In this document: positions 34,754 through 42,370 of the stretch, in pieces
How positions within the stretch are numbered: the first letter of the stretch is position 1
How the letters are laid out: the number at the start of each line of letters is the position of its first letter
Origin: an uncultured Lachnospiraceae bacterium
GTDB lineage: Bacteria > Bacillota > Clostridia > Lachnospirales > Lachnospiraceae
Length of the DNA: 64,000 nucleotides
NCBI GenBank assembly: GCA_934317005.1
Contig: CAKREB010000011.1
Span: 1-64,000, forward strand
Direction: 5' to 3'
The notes under the pieces: generated by a model
Told to the model about the DNA's origin: nothing
The model's database searches: none
The model's input: the letters and a program-made list of their open reading frames with translations, nothing else
Made by a program: the position numbers and the translations under genes

Positions 34754-35827
34754 CTAAAAGGGAGTGCAGTGGTGCAAATTGGTTGATAGAAAGTCAGCGA
34801 TTCGTTTAACACCCTGACCGTCTACCAGCTGGTTCATACGAAGGGCGTATTCCTTACGAAGGGTGTGATCTTTCGCAAATGCCATGAGATGTTTTAAGAT
34901 TGTTTCGGTGACATTCTGATAACGGGCATCGCCGGCATAATACATAATATGGCGCAATCCCATCTGCTTAGTAAAATCTATCTGATTGTCAGCAAAGGAG
35001 AAGCAGATGGTTGGAATGCTGCAGGAGCACAACTCTAAGAGCGTAGTTCCTCCGGCAGAAATGGCAATTTCACAGCTACGCATATAGTCACTGATATTAC
35101 TTATATTTTTATGTAAATGAACTTGCGGATAGATTTCTGCAAGTTTTTTTAATGCTTCTTCATCCTGATTCATGCTGCCGACAATGATTTCAAATTGGTA
35201 TTCGGCAAAAAGATTGGTTACATTGTCTGCAGAGGTGGAAAGCGCATTATTATCTCCAAGACACAGTCGTAATACATCCCCTGTAATATGAAAAGGGTCT
35301 GTTCCTCCGGTTGTGATCAGAATGCTTTTATTGCGTTTCTGATTTAAGGAACTTTGTTGAAATTCTTCCCGAAGCGGAGCATACTTCATGCCAGCCAGTA
35401 ACTTCGTTGGTGTTGTCTGGTATCTGTTCGAATAGCTGTGATCGTCATCCCAATAGATATAATGTAATACCGCAGACACAGGATAAGTTTCCAATGCCAT
35501 ATCGTCAATGTAGAGAACAGGTGCTTTGGCATTTAAAGCAGCCAGATATTCCCTATCTGCCTGATAGGAATCTACGATTACCCAGTCGGGTTTTTCTTTT
35601 TCTAGAATAGGAAACAGAACCGGATAATCCGATTCCATGTGTTTCCAGTCGGTGTGTAAGATATGATAGGGAATGTGTTTCTCTTCCAAACGTGCGGTTT
35701 CTTTTTCTTCTGCCAGTAGAAAAAGACAAGGCTCCCCTCTCTTGATAAGTTCAACTGCGATTGAAATGCAGCGAACTAGATGGCCTGTTGCAATGGTTTC
35801 ATTAGCATCTACACGGAATATAATCAT
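34754..35827 (-). CDS. pseG: UDP-2,4-diacetamido-2,4,6-trideoxy-altropyranose hydrolase
   Basis: PseG releases UDP from the diacetamido sugar to give the free sugar used by PseI. The protein (357 residues) has the GT-B-like PseG fold: FRVDANETIATGHLVRC at the N-terminus carries the catalytic histidine (His16), DYPVLFPILEKEKPDWVIVDSY follows, and the C-terminal half has ISAGGTTLLELCSCSIPTICF and ADNQIDFTKQM. GGAGG lies 6 bases before the start and a promoter is seen at 35887-35915. It runs opposite to pseB/F/H and is separated from them by the AT-rich cassette; a broken copy of it remains next to pseH. Confidence 0.92.
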   Translation of the reverse strand: MIIFRVDANETIATGHLVRCISIAVELIKRGEPCLFLLAEEKETARLEEKHIPYHILHTDWKHMESDYPVLFPILEKEKPDWVIVDSYQADREYLAALNAKAPVLYIDDMALETYPVSAVLHYIYWDDDHSYSNRYQTTPTKLLAGMKYAPLREEFQQSSLNQKRNKSILITTGGTDPFHITGDVLRLCLGDNNALSTSADNVTNLFAEYQFEIIVGSMNQDEEALKKLAEIYPQVHLHKNISNISDYMRSCEIAISAGGTTLLELCSCSIPTICFSFADNQIDFTKQMGLRHIMYYAGDARYQNVTETILKHLMAFAKDHTLRKEYALRMNQLVDGQGVKRIADFLSTNLHHCTPF

Positions 35828-36177
35828 AGGAAGCCTCCGTTTCTGTATGGTTTGTTTTCTGTTGCGATATGATATTCTTGCCTTTTAGTATAACGGTAAT
35901 CGTTTGTTGGAGCAACTGTCTTGTTGGAACTTTGGAAAAATATGAGGTGGGTGTGATGGTATGATGCTGATACCGGTTTACGAAGATCAAGGAAAGATTT
36001 ATAATGACTTGTTTCCATTGCAAATCAGATAACATATTGGTATAATGCAGATGATATCTTATTTATATTTTCGGAGCGAATGTTCCGGCCTACTTAAAAA
36101 TAAGGAAGGATTCGGAATATGGCTCTACTGCTGATGTATTATTGCATTAAAATATATTTATGGCTTCCCAGCTATAG
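35828..36177 (-). other. Intergenic region left of the RhuM gene
   Basis: The 350-base gap holds the pseG promoter (35887-35915) near its left side. The rest shows no supported gene, repeat or clear terminator. Confidence 0.5.
35887..35915 (-). promoter_or_regulatory. Promoter of pseG
   Basis: On the minus strand TTGCTC, a 17-base spacer and TATACT lie about 60 bases before pseG. The same -10 and flanking bases are still recognisable beside the pseG remnant at 28759-29040, showing that the duplicated block included the promoter. Confidence 0.5.
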
Positions 36178-37200
36178 CTATTTTACATCCCCATCATTTT
36201 CCATATCGTTCACCAATTTATCAAAGTCACTTTCATACAAAGAATCCTGTATAACTCTGTATTTTTCAAACTCACTTTCTGCAAATTCCTTTGCAATAGC
36301 TGCAGTCACTTTTCCTTTATCTTGAAGTACTTCTGCATCATTAAATCTAAGAAATGCCTCCAGCTTTGTTTTCCAATCTTCCATAGTCATAGGAATACGT
36401 CTTCGTGCCTGTCTTGTTGCATAATCAAGATACATTGTCACAATCTCATTTAATTCTGCAAGTTCTTCTTTTTCTAAATAATTCTTTGCAATGGACACAT
36501 CTGTTTTTACGATTTTACCATCCGGCGCATTTTTCCATGATTTAAGTCCCATATGTTCTTGATTATGATTGGCTCTTGCAACAATAACTTCTGCCGCTGT
36601 ATTACCATGGACCGCATAATGCATCTTATTCTGTACTGTAGCATAAAACTCTCTTGTCACCTGCGAATTCTTATCATAATCTACTGCTGTTGCATATATA
36701 TCTGTAATTTTCTGGTAAAACCTTCTCTCACTAGCTCTGATTTCCTGAATCTCTGCAATAAGATGCTCAAAATAATCTTCATCGAAAATCTGTCCATTAA
36801 TCAATCTGCTTTTATCAAGAACATATCCCTGCTTTGTAAATGTATCCAACACCTTCGTTGCCCATGTTCTGAACTGCATTGCCCGTTCTGAATTAATGCG
36901 ATACCCCACAGCAATAATTGCAACTAATGAATAAAATTTATAGTTATATGTTTTTCCATTATCGGCAACTTGTGCAAAATTTGCACAAGTTGAATTTTCA
37001 TCTAATTCGCTCTCTTTAAAAATATTACTCAGATGCTTTGTAACCACACTTCTATCTACATCAAAAAGCTGTGAAATTGCCTTCTGTGTCAACCATACAT
37101 CACCATTCTGAACCCTGACTTCTATCCCGTCTTTTCCTGCATCTCGTGTGAAAACCAAGAAATCAACAGTGCTATTTCTTATCTGTAATTTTTTGCTCAT
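36178..37200 (-). CDS. RhuM-family protein
   Basis: About 340 residues from the ATG read at 37200 (AGGAAGGA upstream; the frame extends 19 codons further without a site). The sequence matches the virulence RhuM family: VWLTQKAISQLFDVDRSVVTKHLSNIF is an HTH-like N-terminus, followed by YKFYSLVAIIAVGYRINSERA and RTWATKVL. The C-terminal half is helical and has NHNQEHMGL. RhuM genes are often found in genomic islands and next to mobile elements, as here; a biochemical role is not established. It is probably accessory DNA at the boundary between the flagellar island and the core genes. Confidence 0.85.
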   Translation of the reverse strand: MSKKLQIRNSTVDFLVFTRDAGKDGIEVRVQNGDVWLTQKAISQLFDVDRSVVTKHLSNIFKESELDENSTCANFAQVADNGKTYNYKFYSLVAIIAVGYRINSERAMQFRTWATKVLDTFTKQGYVLDKSRLINGQIFDEDYFEHLIAEIQEIRASERRFYQKITDIYATAVDYDKNSQVTREFYATVQNKMHYAVHGNTAAEVIVARANHNQEHMGLKSWKNAPDGKIVKTDVSIAKNYLEKEELAELNEIVTMYLDYATRQARRRIPMTMEDWKTKLEAFLRFNDAEVLQDKGKVTAAIAKEFAESEFEKYRVIQDSLYESDFDKLVNDMENDGDVK

Positions 37201-37620
37201 AAAAGTGTTCCTTCCTCTATTTTCATGAATGTCCTCCTTACATCTTACGGACTTCATATGTTTTAGTCCTATTCAGATCAACTGTTATCTCCAAATGTAA
37301 TTTCCATCAATTCACCTGCTATCTCATTGCTCAAGCCTCGCATAATCACGATTCAATCGACCGGTGTACTGTTTACTGTTCAACAACTCTTCGAAAAGAT
37401 ATAGGTGTTGTCACAAGATTATTATAGCTTGGGTTTGTATGGATAACAAGCCAATTTTTTATGACCATATACCCTCTCCGCTATAATCAACATAATCTAT
37501 CAGAAAATCATTGGCTTTTCTCTCACATAAATCATCCACTCCGTGATCTCTTTTATGTTGCCTGCATATATTCGGCGCTTGTAATTGATAAAAACTTGTA
37601 CGGGAAGAGACAAATCCTCT
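37201..37620 (-). other. Gap between the RhuM gene and the IS66 element
   Basis: The 420-base gap holds the RhuM promoter (37421-37449). The part next to the IS end has short open frames on both strands (around 37459-37620), but none has a ribosome site or a family I recognise. They may be debris of a disrupted gene. Confidence 0.45.
37421..37449 (-). promoter_or_regulatory. Promoter of the RhuM gene
   Basis: On the minus strand TTGTTA, a 17-base spacer and a perfect TATAAT form a strong promoter about 220 bases before the start codon. Confidence 0.6.
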
Positions 37621-37774
37621 GTAAGCGCCTAATCTGCCCACGGATTGCACCCCTCATCAATCCATGCCATAATCGGAGTGTCTAAAATTAAAAAGCAATC
37701 ACTCCAACAATCGTGAAGTTTCTCATTCAATGTTGGAGACGTTTACTACAACACTAACATTGAGGAGGTGCCAA

Positions 37775-38170
37775 ATGGCAAACAAACGATTAGATTATGA
37801 TAGGGTTTACGAGCTTGTCATGCAGTGCCGCAAAAGCGGTCTGTCTGACAGACATTGGTGTCTGGATAACGACATTGTCCCAAGTACCTTTTATTACTGG
37901 GTGCGCAAGCTCCGGCAGCGTGCCTGTTATGATCTTCCGAAAACGGAATGTTCCGGCAGAAATGTATCTGCCACAGAAAGACAGGATGTTGTCTGTGTAA
38001 ACATCCAGCCTGATCCGGTTCGGGAAACCGCCGGAATCCCGGCGGTCAACATGCCGGAAGCTGCAAGCATTTTTCTTCAGTATGGCGGTGTCAACATCGC
38101 ATTGTCAAATGACTTTGAAGAACAGACTTTAAAACGTGTTCTCCTGACACTCCGGGAGACGGTTTGCTAG
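37775..38170 (+). CDS. tnpA: IS66 accessory protein TnpA
   Basis: This 131-residue protein is the first of three IS66 genes. It resembles the helix-turn-helix TnpA proteins: YELVMQCRKSGLSDRHWCLDN and STFYYWVRKLRQR at the N-terminus. GAGGAGGTG precedes the ATG at 37775. TnpA is needed together with TnpB for IS66 transposition, though its exact activity is uncertain. The stop lies inside the start region of tnpB. Confidence 0.88.
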   Translation: MANKRLDYDRVYELVMQCRKSGLSDRHWCLDNDIVPSTFYYWVRKLRQRACYDLPKTECSGRNVSATERQDVVCVNIQPDPVRETAGIPAVNMPEAASIFLQYGGVNIALSNDFEEQTLKRVLLTLRETVC

Positions 38171-38517
38171 GAGATATATCCGTTCTGGATAAAGTGTATA
38201 TTGTCTGCGGCAGAACGGATATGCGCAAGCAGATCGACGGACTGTGTGCCATTATTGAGGAACAGTTAAAGATGAATACAAATGATAACTGTCTCTTTCT
38301 TTTCTGTGGCAGAAAGAAAGATCGGATCAAGGCGATCTACCGGGAGAAGGATGGCATTGTCCTTCTCTATAAGCGTCTGAGCGGATCCGGCAGTTATAAA
38401 TGGCCGCGAAATCAGGATGAGGTCAAAAGCCTTACCTGGAAGCAGTTTGAATGGCTGATGGATGGTTTGGAGATCGAACAGCCAAAAGCCATAAGACCAA
38501 CGGAACAAACTACGTGA
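38164..38517 (+). CDS. tnpB: IS66 accessory protein TnpB
   Basis: This 117-residue protein matches IS66 TnpB (Orf2): VYIVCGRTDMRKQIDGLCAI at the N-terminus, LFLFCGRKKDRIKAIY in the middle and VLLYKRLSGSGSYKWPR near the end. It probably starts at TTG 38164, overlapping the tnpA stop by 7 bases, since homologues begin at this point (ML-D). TnpB is required for transposition; the molecular function is unclear. Confidence 0.9.
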   Translation: MLGDISVLDKVYIVCGRTDMRKQIDGLCAIIEEQLKMNTNDNCLFLFCGRKKDRIKAIYREKDGIVLLYKRLSGSGSYKWPRNQDEVKSLTWKQFEWLMDGLEIEQPKAIRPTEQTT

Positions 38518-38612
38518 AAATGCTGAAAACCATTGAAAAATAAGGGGTTTCCGCTTTTGTTTTATGCCAAAATCTGATATAATAATGACATCAGATCAAG
38601 GAGGAAACGCCC

Positions 38613-40217
38613 ATGGGTGCCGATGCAAAAGACCGTCTGATCCGGGAGTTGAAAGACTCTGTTTCAGAACAGCGACAGATGAATAAAACACTCCGTGCTG
38701 CATTAGAAAACAGCAACGCCCAGGTGGCGGAACTGACTGTCCAGATCAGGCTTCTGAATGAACAGCTGGATTATATGAAGAGGAAACTCTTCGGCAGATC
38801 CAGTGAAAAACATGCAGCCGAAACTGACGGACAGCTGACGCTCTTTGATGAACCGGAAGAGGAGAAGCCGGCTATCCTGCCTGCTGCAGAGATACCGGTG
38901 AGATCCCATGTCAGGAAACCAAAAGCAACATTCGAGGAAAAGGCAAAGAACCTTCCCGTGGAACGGGTCGAAGTACCGCTGCCGGATGAGGAGCAGTTCT
39001 GCCCCGTATGCGGAACTCCTCTGGAAGTGATTGGGAAAGAAGTTGTCCGTAAAGAGCCGGAATACATTCCAGCCACCTTAAAGGTGGTTGAGTACATCAG
39101 TATCCACTACGGATGTCCGAAATGTAAACAGGAAGCGGAAAAGCCAAACATCATCCATTCCCCTGTGCCGCCGTCACTACTTGGAAGCTATGCTTCCTCA
39201 TCGACAGTTGCCTGGGTCATTTACCAAAAGTACACAAACGGACTGCCGTTATACCGTCAGGAAAAAGACTGGCTCCAGTATGGATTCACCCTGAGCCGCA
39301 CTACTATGGCAAACTGGGTGATCGCAAGTACCAGCATATATCTGAAAGTGCTGTATGAGTACTGCCACCGTCTGCTGGTACAAAGGAACTTTGCCATGGC
39401 AGACGAAACACCTGTTCAGGTGCTGAAAGAGGAAGGTCGGGAAGCGGCTGCCAAGTCATATATGTGGCTGTTCCGGAGCGGCGAAGACGGAATGCCGGCG
39501 ATCATCCTGTATCATTATGCACCGACCCGCAGTGGAGATACCGCAAGTGAGTTTCTCAAAGGCTTCCACGGGTACCTTATGGTGGATGGGTACACCGGCT
39601 ATAACAAAGTGAAGGATATCAGACGCTGCTGCTGTTTTGCTCATATCCGGAGATATTTCTTCGATGCGATCCCCAAAGGGAAACAGAGAGATATCAGCAT
39701 TCCAGCAGTGCAGGGTGTCGAATACTGCGACAAGCTGTTTGCGTATGAGCGGCACTTTAAAGAAAAAGGCTACTCGTACCGGCAGATCAAAAACGGACGT
39801 CTCAAGCATGAAAAACCGATGATTGAGGCTTTCTTGGTGTGGCTGGAAAAGCAGACACCGGTCAGAGGCAGTAAATTTGCCGCCGCAGTAAACTATGCAT
39901 TAAACCGACGGGATCTCATGATGACCTATCTTGAGGATGGCCGCTGCAGTCTCAGCAATAATCTGAGTGAGCAGAAAATGAAGTCTTTTGTTACCGGCCG
40001 CAAAGGCTGGCTGTTCTGTGACACCCCGGAGGGTGCAGAAGCAAGTGCGATAGCATACAGCTTTGCAGAAATGGCATCCGCCCATCATCTGAATGTTTAT
40101 AAATACATCAAATATCTTTTGGATCAACGTCCTAATGATCAAATGGAGGATGCACAGCTTGAGGCAATGATGCCATGGAATGAAAACGTGATCAAACTAT
40201 GCAAACTTGATAACTGA
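38613..40217 (+). CDS. tnpC: IS66 transposase TnpC
   Basis: This is the 534-residue DDE transposase of the element. It has an N-terminal leucine-zipper-like coiled coil (residues 10-60), a Cys4 zinc finger (FCPVCG and YGCPKCKQ), and the catalytic domain with acidic residues in MADETPVQVL, LMVDGYTGYNKV and NNLSEQKMKSFVTGRKGWLF. The end (DALEAMMPWNENV-like) is the usual IS66 C-terminal cap. Full length and intact. AGGAGGAAA lies 7 bases before the ATG. Confidence 0.95.
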   Translation: MGADAKDRLIRELKDSVSEQRQMNKTLRAALENSNAQVAELTVQIRLLNEQLDYMKRKLFGRSSEKHAAETDGQLTLFDEPEEEKPAILPAAEIPVRSHVRKPKATFEEKAKNLPVERVEVPLPDEEQFCPVCGTPLEVIGKEVVRKEPEYIPATLKVVEYISIHYGCPKCKQEAEKPNIIHSPVPPSLLGSYASSSTVAWVIYQKYTNGLPLYRQEKDWLQYGFTLSRTTMANWVIASTSIYLKVLYEYCHRLLVQRNFAMADETPVQVLKEEGREAAAKSYMWLFRSGEDGMPAIILYHYAPTRSGDTASEFLKGFHGYLMVDGYTGYNKVKDIRRCCCFAHIRRYFFDAIPKGKQRDISIPAVQGVEYCDKLFAYERHFKEKGYSYRQIKNGRLKHEKPMIEAFLVWLEKQTPVRGSKFAAAVNYALNRRDLMMTYLEDGRCSLSNNLSEQKMKSFVTGRKGWLFCDTPEGAEASAIAYSFAEMASAHHLNVYKYIKYLLDQRPNDQMEDAQLEAMMPWNENVIKLCKLDN

Positions 40218-40295
40218 AGTAAACGCATCTAAATTTGAACACTCCACCAAAGGAGTGTTTCATGTTTTAATGACGCCTAGCAATTAGGCGCTTAC

Positions 40296-40421
40296 TATCT
40301 TTCCTATGTATTAGACGAGTTCCGTAAAATGGGTCCTTTTCCAAAACCGGATGAGCTGAATCGGCTATTGCCATGGTCAGATGAATTACCGGAAGGATTT
40401 CGAACCAAACAGAAGAAATAA
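40296..40421 (+). pseudogene. C-terminal fragment of a second IS66-type transposase
   Basis: Directly after the right end of the element an open frame reads YLSYVLDEFRKMGPF, then LLPWSDELPEGFR, ending at TAA 40419-40421. PWS-ELPE is the C-terminal signature of the other main group of IS66 transposases. The rest of that gene is absent, so the complete element either landed in an older IS66 copy that was then deleted on the left, or recombined with it. A terminator follows at 40427. Confidence 0.7.
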
Positions 40422-40426
40422 AATGT

Positions 40427-40450
40427 GCCGCCCGATGGGCGGCTTATTTT
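40427..40450 (+). terminator. Rho-independent terminator after the IS66 fragment
   Basis: A perfect 7-bp GC stem (GCCGCCC at 40427-40433, GGGCGGC at 40437-40443, loop GAT) is followed by TTATTTT. Confidence 0.8.
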
Positions 40451-40523
40451 GAAAAATCAAGGTACGGATGATTACCTACTTACAGTACAACGGTAATTCG
40501 TTTGCAACCTGCACAAGCAAAAC

Positions 40524-40553
40524 TTGCATGCTAATTATATGGTATGATATTAT
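40524..40553 (+). promoter_or_regulatory. Possible promoter of the DHH gene
   Basis: TTGCAT (40524-40529), an 18-base spacer and TATTAT (40548-40553), about 135 bases before the start codon. Confidence 0.35.
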
Positions 40554-40687
40554 GTGCAAAAGGTCAATGTTCAAAATAGGAACATATGTACACGCTTAGG
40601 AGGATGCTTCGGCGGTTGTATCCGTTTTGGGCAGAATCAAGGTGTGAGTATAGTCAGAGGTTTTCCAATGGCGGAAAAGAGGGAATA

Positions 40688-42268
40688 ATGAAAGAAAATT
40701 TAAGGGTAGTACTTGAAGTGGCAGAGGAATGTATTTCGAAGGAGGAGGTAAAGAGGATGATAGGGCAGCAGGAAGATTTTTTGGGACGATTTCTTTCGTA
40801 TGAGAAGATTTGTATTCAGTGTCATGATAATCCGGATGCGGATGCGTTGGCATCGGGATATGCGTTGTATCAATATTACAAAAAGCAGGGCAGGAAGGTT
40901 CGGTTGATCTACAGTGGAAGAAATCAGATTACAAAACCGAATCTGCTGATGATGGTAGAGGCACTGGACATTCCGGTAGAGTATGTGACAGAACTGCCGG
41001 AGTGTGATCTGCTATTTATGACAGACTGTCAATATGGTGAGGGAAATGTGACAAAGTTTGAAGCACCGAATGTTGCGATGGTGGATCATCATCAGTGTGG
41101 ACTGCTTCAGACAGAAAATACATATATTCGTGGAAATCTTGGGAGCTGTGCTACGGTTGTATGGAGTTTGTTTCAGAAGGTGGGCTTTGATATAAGCGAT
41201 GATGGAAAGCTTTCTACGGCATTGTATTATGGATTATATACGGATACGAATCATTTTGAAGAAATCTTTCATCCGTTAGATAAGGATATGCGGGATACTT
41301 TGGTAAAGGATGAAGCACTGCTGTTTCGCTTGATCAATACAAATCTGTCGATGCAGGAGTTAAATATTGCAAGTCAGGCATTGAATCAGAAGGTATATGA
41401 TGAAAAGTATCGATTTGCCGTGCTTCCATCAGAGCCGTGTGATCCAAATATCTTAGGAATTATCAGTGATTTTGTGATTCAGGTGCAGGAGGTGGATGTC
41501 TGTGTGGCATATAACCCCAATCCAGCCGGCTTTAAGCTTTCGGTCAGAAGCTGTATTAAGGAAGTGAAGGCGAATGAGCTGGCGGCTGCGCTGTGTGATA
41601 AGATTGGAAACGGCGGCGGACATTTGACAAAAGCAGGTGGATTTATTGCTAAGAACAGCTTTGAGCAGTTGTATGATGGAAGGGAGATACTGGAGGTTTT
41701 GCAGGAGCGCATGCGCCAATACTTTGATTCCTATGAGATCATTTATGCAAAAGAGTATCTTTTGGATCGTTCAAAGCTAAAACCATATCAGAAAAAGGAG
41801 ATTCCGGTTGGAGTAGCCAGAGCAACCGACTTTTTGAAGGAAGGGACACCGATTATGGTGCGTACCTTAGAAGGGGATGTTGATCTATTCGTAGAGGACG
41901 ATTTGTATTTTATGATTGGAATAGAAGGTGAAGTCTATCCGATACGGCAGGAGAAATATCAGAAAAGTTATCGGAGTACGGATAAGGCACCGGAATTTAT
42001 GATGGATTACGCTCCGACGGTGCGCAATAACATGGATGGAGAGATTTATCAGCTCTTACAGTATATGAAGCCATGTGTGGCAACCGGTCAGGTTAAGATA
42101 TTTGCGAAGCCACTAGAGAAAAATGTAAAGGTATTTACCGCCTGGGATGAGAATAAATATTATTCCGGTAAAATTGGAGATTATATTGTGTGCAGAGAGG
42201 ACGATCCGCATGATATTTATGTGGTGCGCGGGGATATTTTTCAAAAAACATATCAGGAGATAAAATAA
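40688..42268 (+). CDS. DHH-family phosphoesterase with C-terminal extension
   Basis: This is a DHH/DHHA1 phosphoesterase of the NrnA-like group, about 526 residues from ATG 40688 (GAGGG upstream; the frame extends to 40586 without a site). Motifs: CHDNPDADALASGYAL (metal ligands), LFMTDCQYGEG, the name-giving MVDHHQCG, and the DHHA1 glycine loop KIGNGGGHLTKAGGFI. The first two thirds would cleave nanoRNA or cyclic-dinucleotide-derived phosphodiesters. The last 150 residues (from about KPYQKKEIPVGVARATDF) are an added domain that standard NrnA proteins lack and I cannot assign. Probably cytosolic; the actual substrate is uncertain. Confidence 0.88.
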   Translation: MKENLRVVLEVAEECISKEEVKRMIGQQEDFLGRFLSYEKICIQCHDNPDADALASGYALYQYYKKQGRKVRLIYSGRNQITKPNLLMMVEALDIPVEYVTELPECDLLFMTDCQYGEGNVTKFEAPNVAMVDHHQCGLLQTENTYIRGNLGSCATVVWSLFQKVGFDISDDGKLSTALYYGLYTDTNHFEEIFHPLDKDMRDTLVKDEALLFRLINTNLSMQELNIASQALNQKVYDEKYRFAVLPSEPCDPNILGIISDFVIQVQEVDVCVAYNPNPAGFKLSVRSCIKEVKANELAAALCDKIGNGGGHLTKAGGFIAKNSFEQLYDGREILEVLQERMRQYFDSYEIIYAKEYLLDRSKLKPYQKKEIPVGVARATDFLKEGTPIMVRTLEGDVDLFVEDDLYFMIGIEGEVYPIRQEKYQKSYRSTDKAPEFMMDYAPTVRNNMDGEIYQLLQYMKPCVATGQVKIFAKPLEKNVKVFTAWDENKYYSGKIGDYIVCREDDPHDIYVVRGDIFQKTYQEIK

Positions 42269-42304
42269 AAAGAGAATAGAAGCTTACCAGGGAAGTTGAC
42301 TTGC

Positions 42305-42346
42305 AATCGGCATTGTCAATTTGTGTAAGTTTATGTGCTGCCGATT
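42305..42346 (+). other. Inverted repeat before the TIR gene
   Basis: AATCGGCA (42305-42312) and TGCCGATT (42339-42346) are a perfect 8-bp inverted repeat with a 26-base interior, 25 bases before the chosen start codon. It could be an operator or an mRNA hairpin; no T-run follows. Confidence 0.35.
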
Positions 42347-42370
42347 ACAAAGATGGGAGGAATCACAGGT

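Larger units (their letters stand above)
37621..40295 (+). mobile_element. IS66-family insertion sequence, complete
   Basis: The element is bounded by inverted repeats starting GTAAGCGCCTAAT (37621 rightward; 40295 leftward), the GTAAGCG ends usual for IS66. It carries the three IS66 genes in order (tnpA, tnpB, tnpC), all apparently intact. It is visibly richer in G+C than its surroundings (33 of 60 bases at 39001-39060). The 8-base flanks (AATCCTCT left, TATCTTTC right) are not the same, so there is no target duplication and the flank has been rearranged since insertion. Confidence 0.9.

Noticed and set aside
37459..37685. Small open frames on both strands beside the IS66 left end
   Set aside because: No ribosome site or family; both extend into the IS inverted repeat. 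Probably debris.
37613..40303. 8-base target duplication of the IS66 element
   Set aside because: The flanks AATCCTCT and TATCTTTC are not the same.
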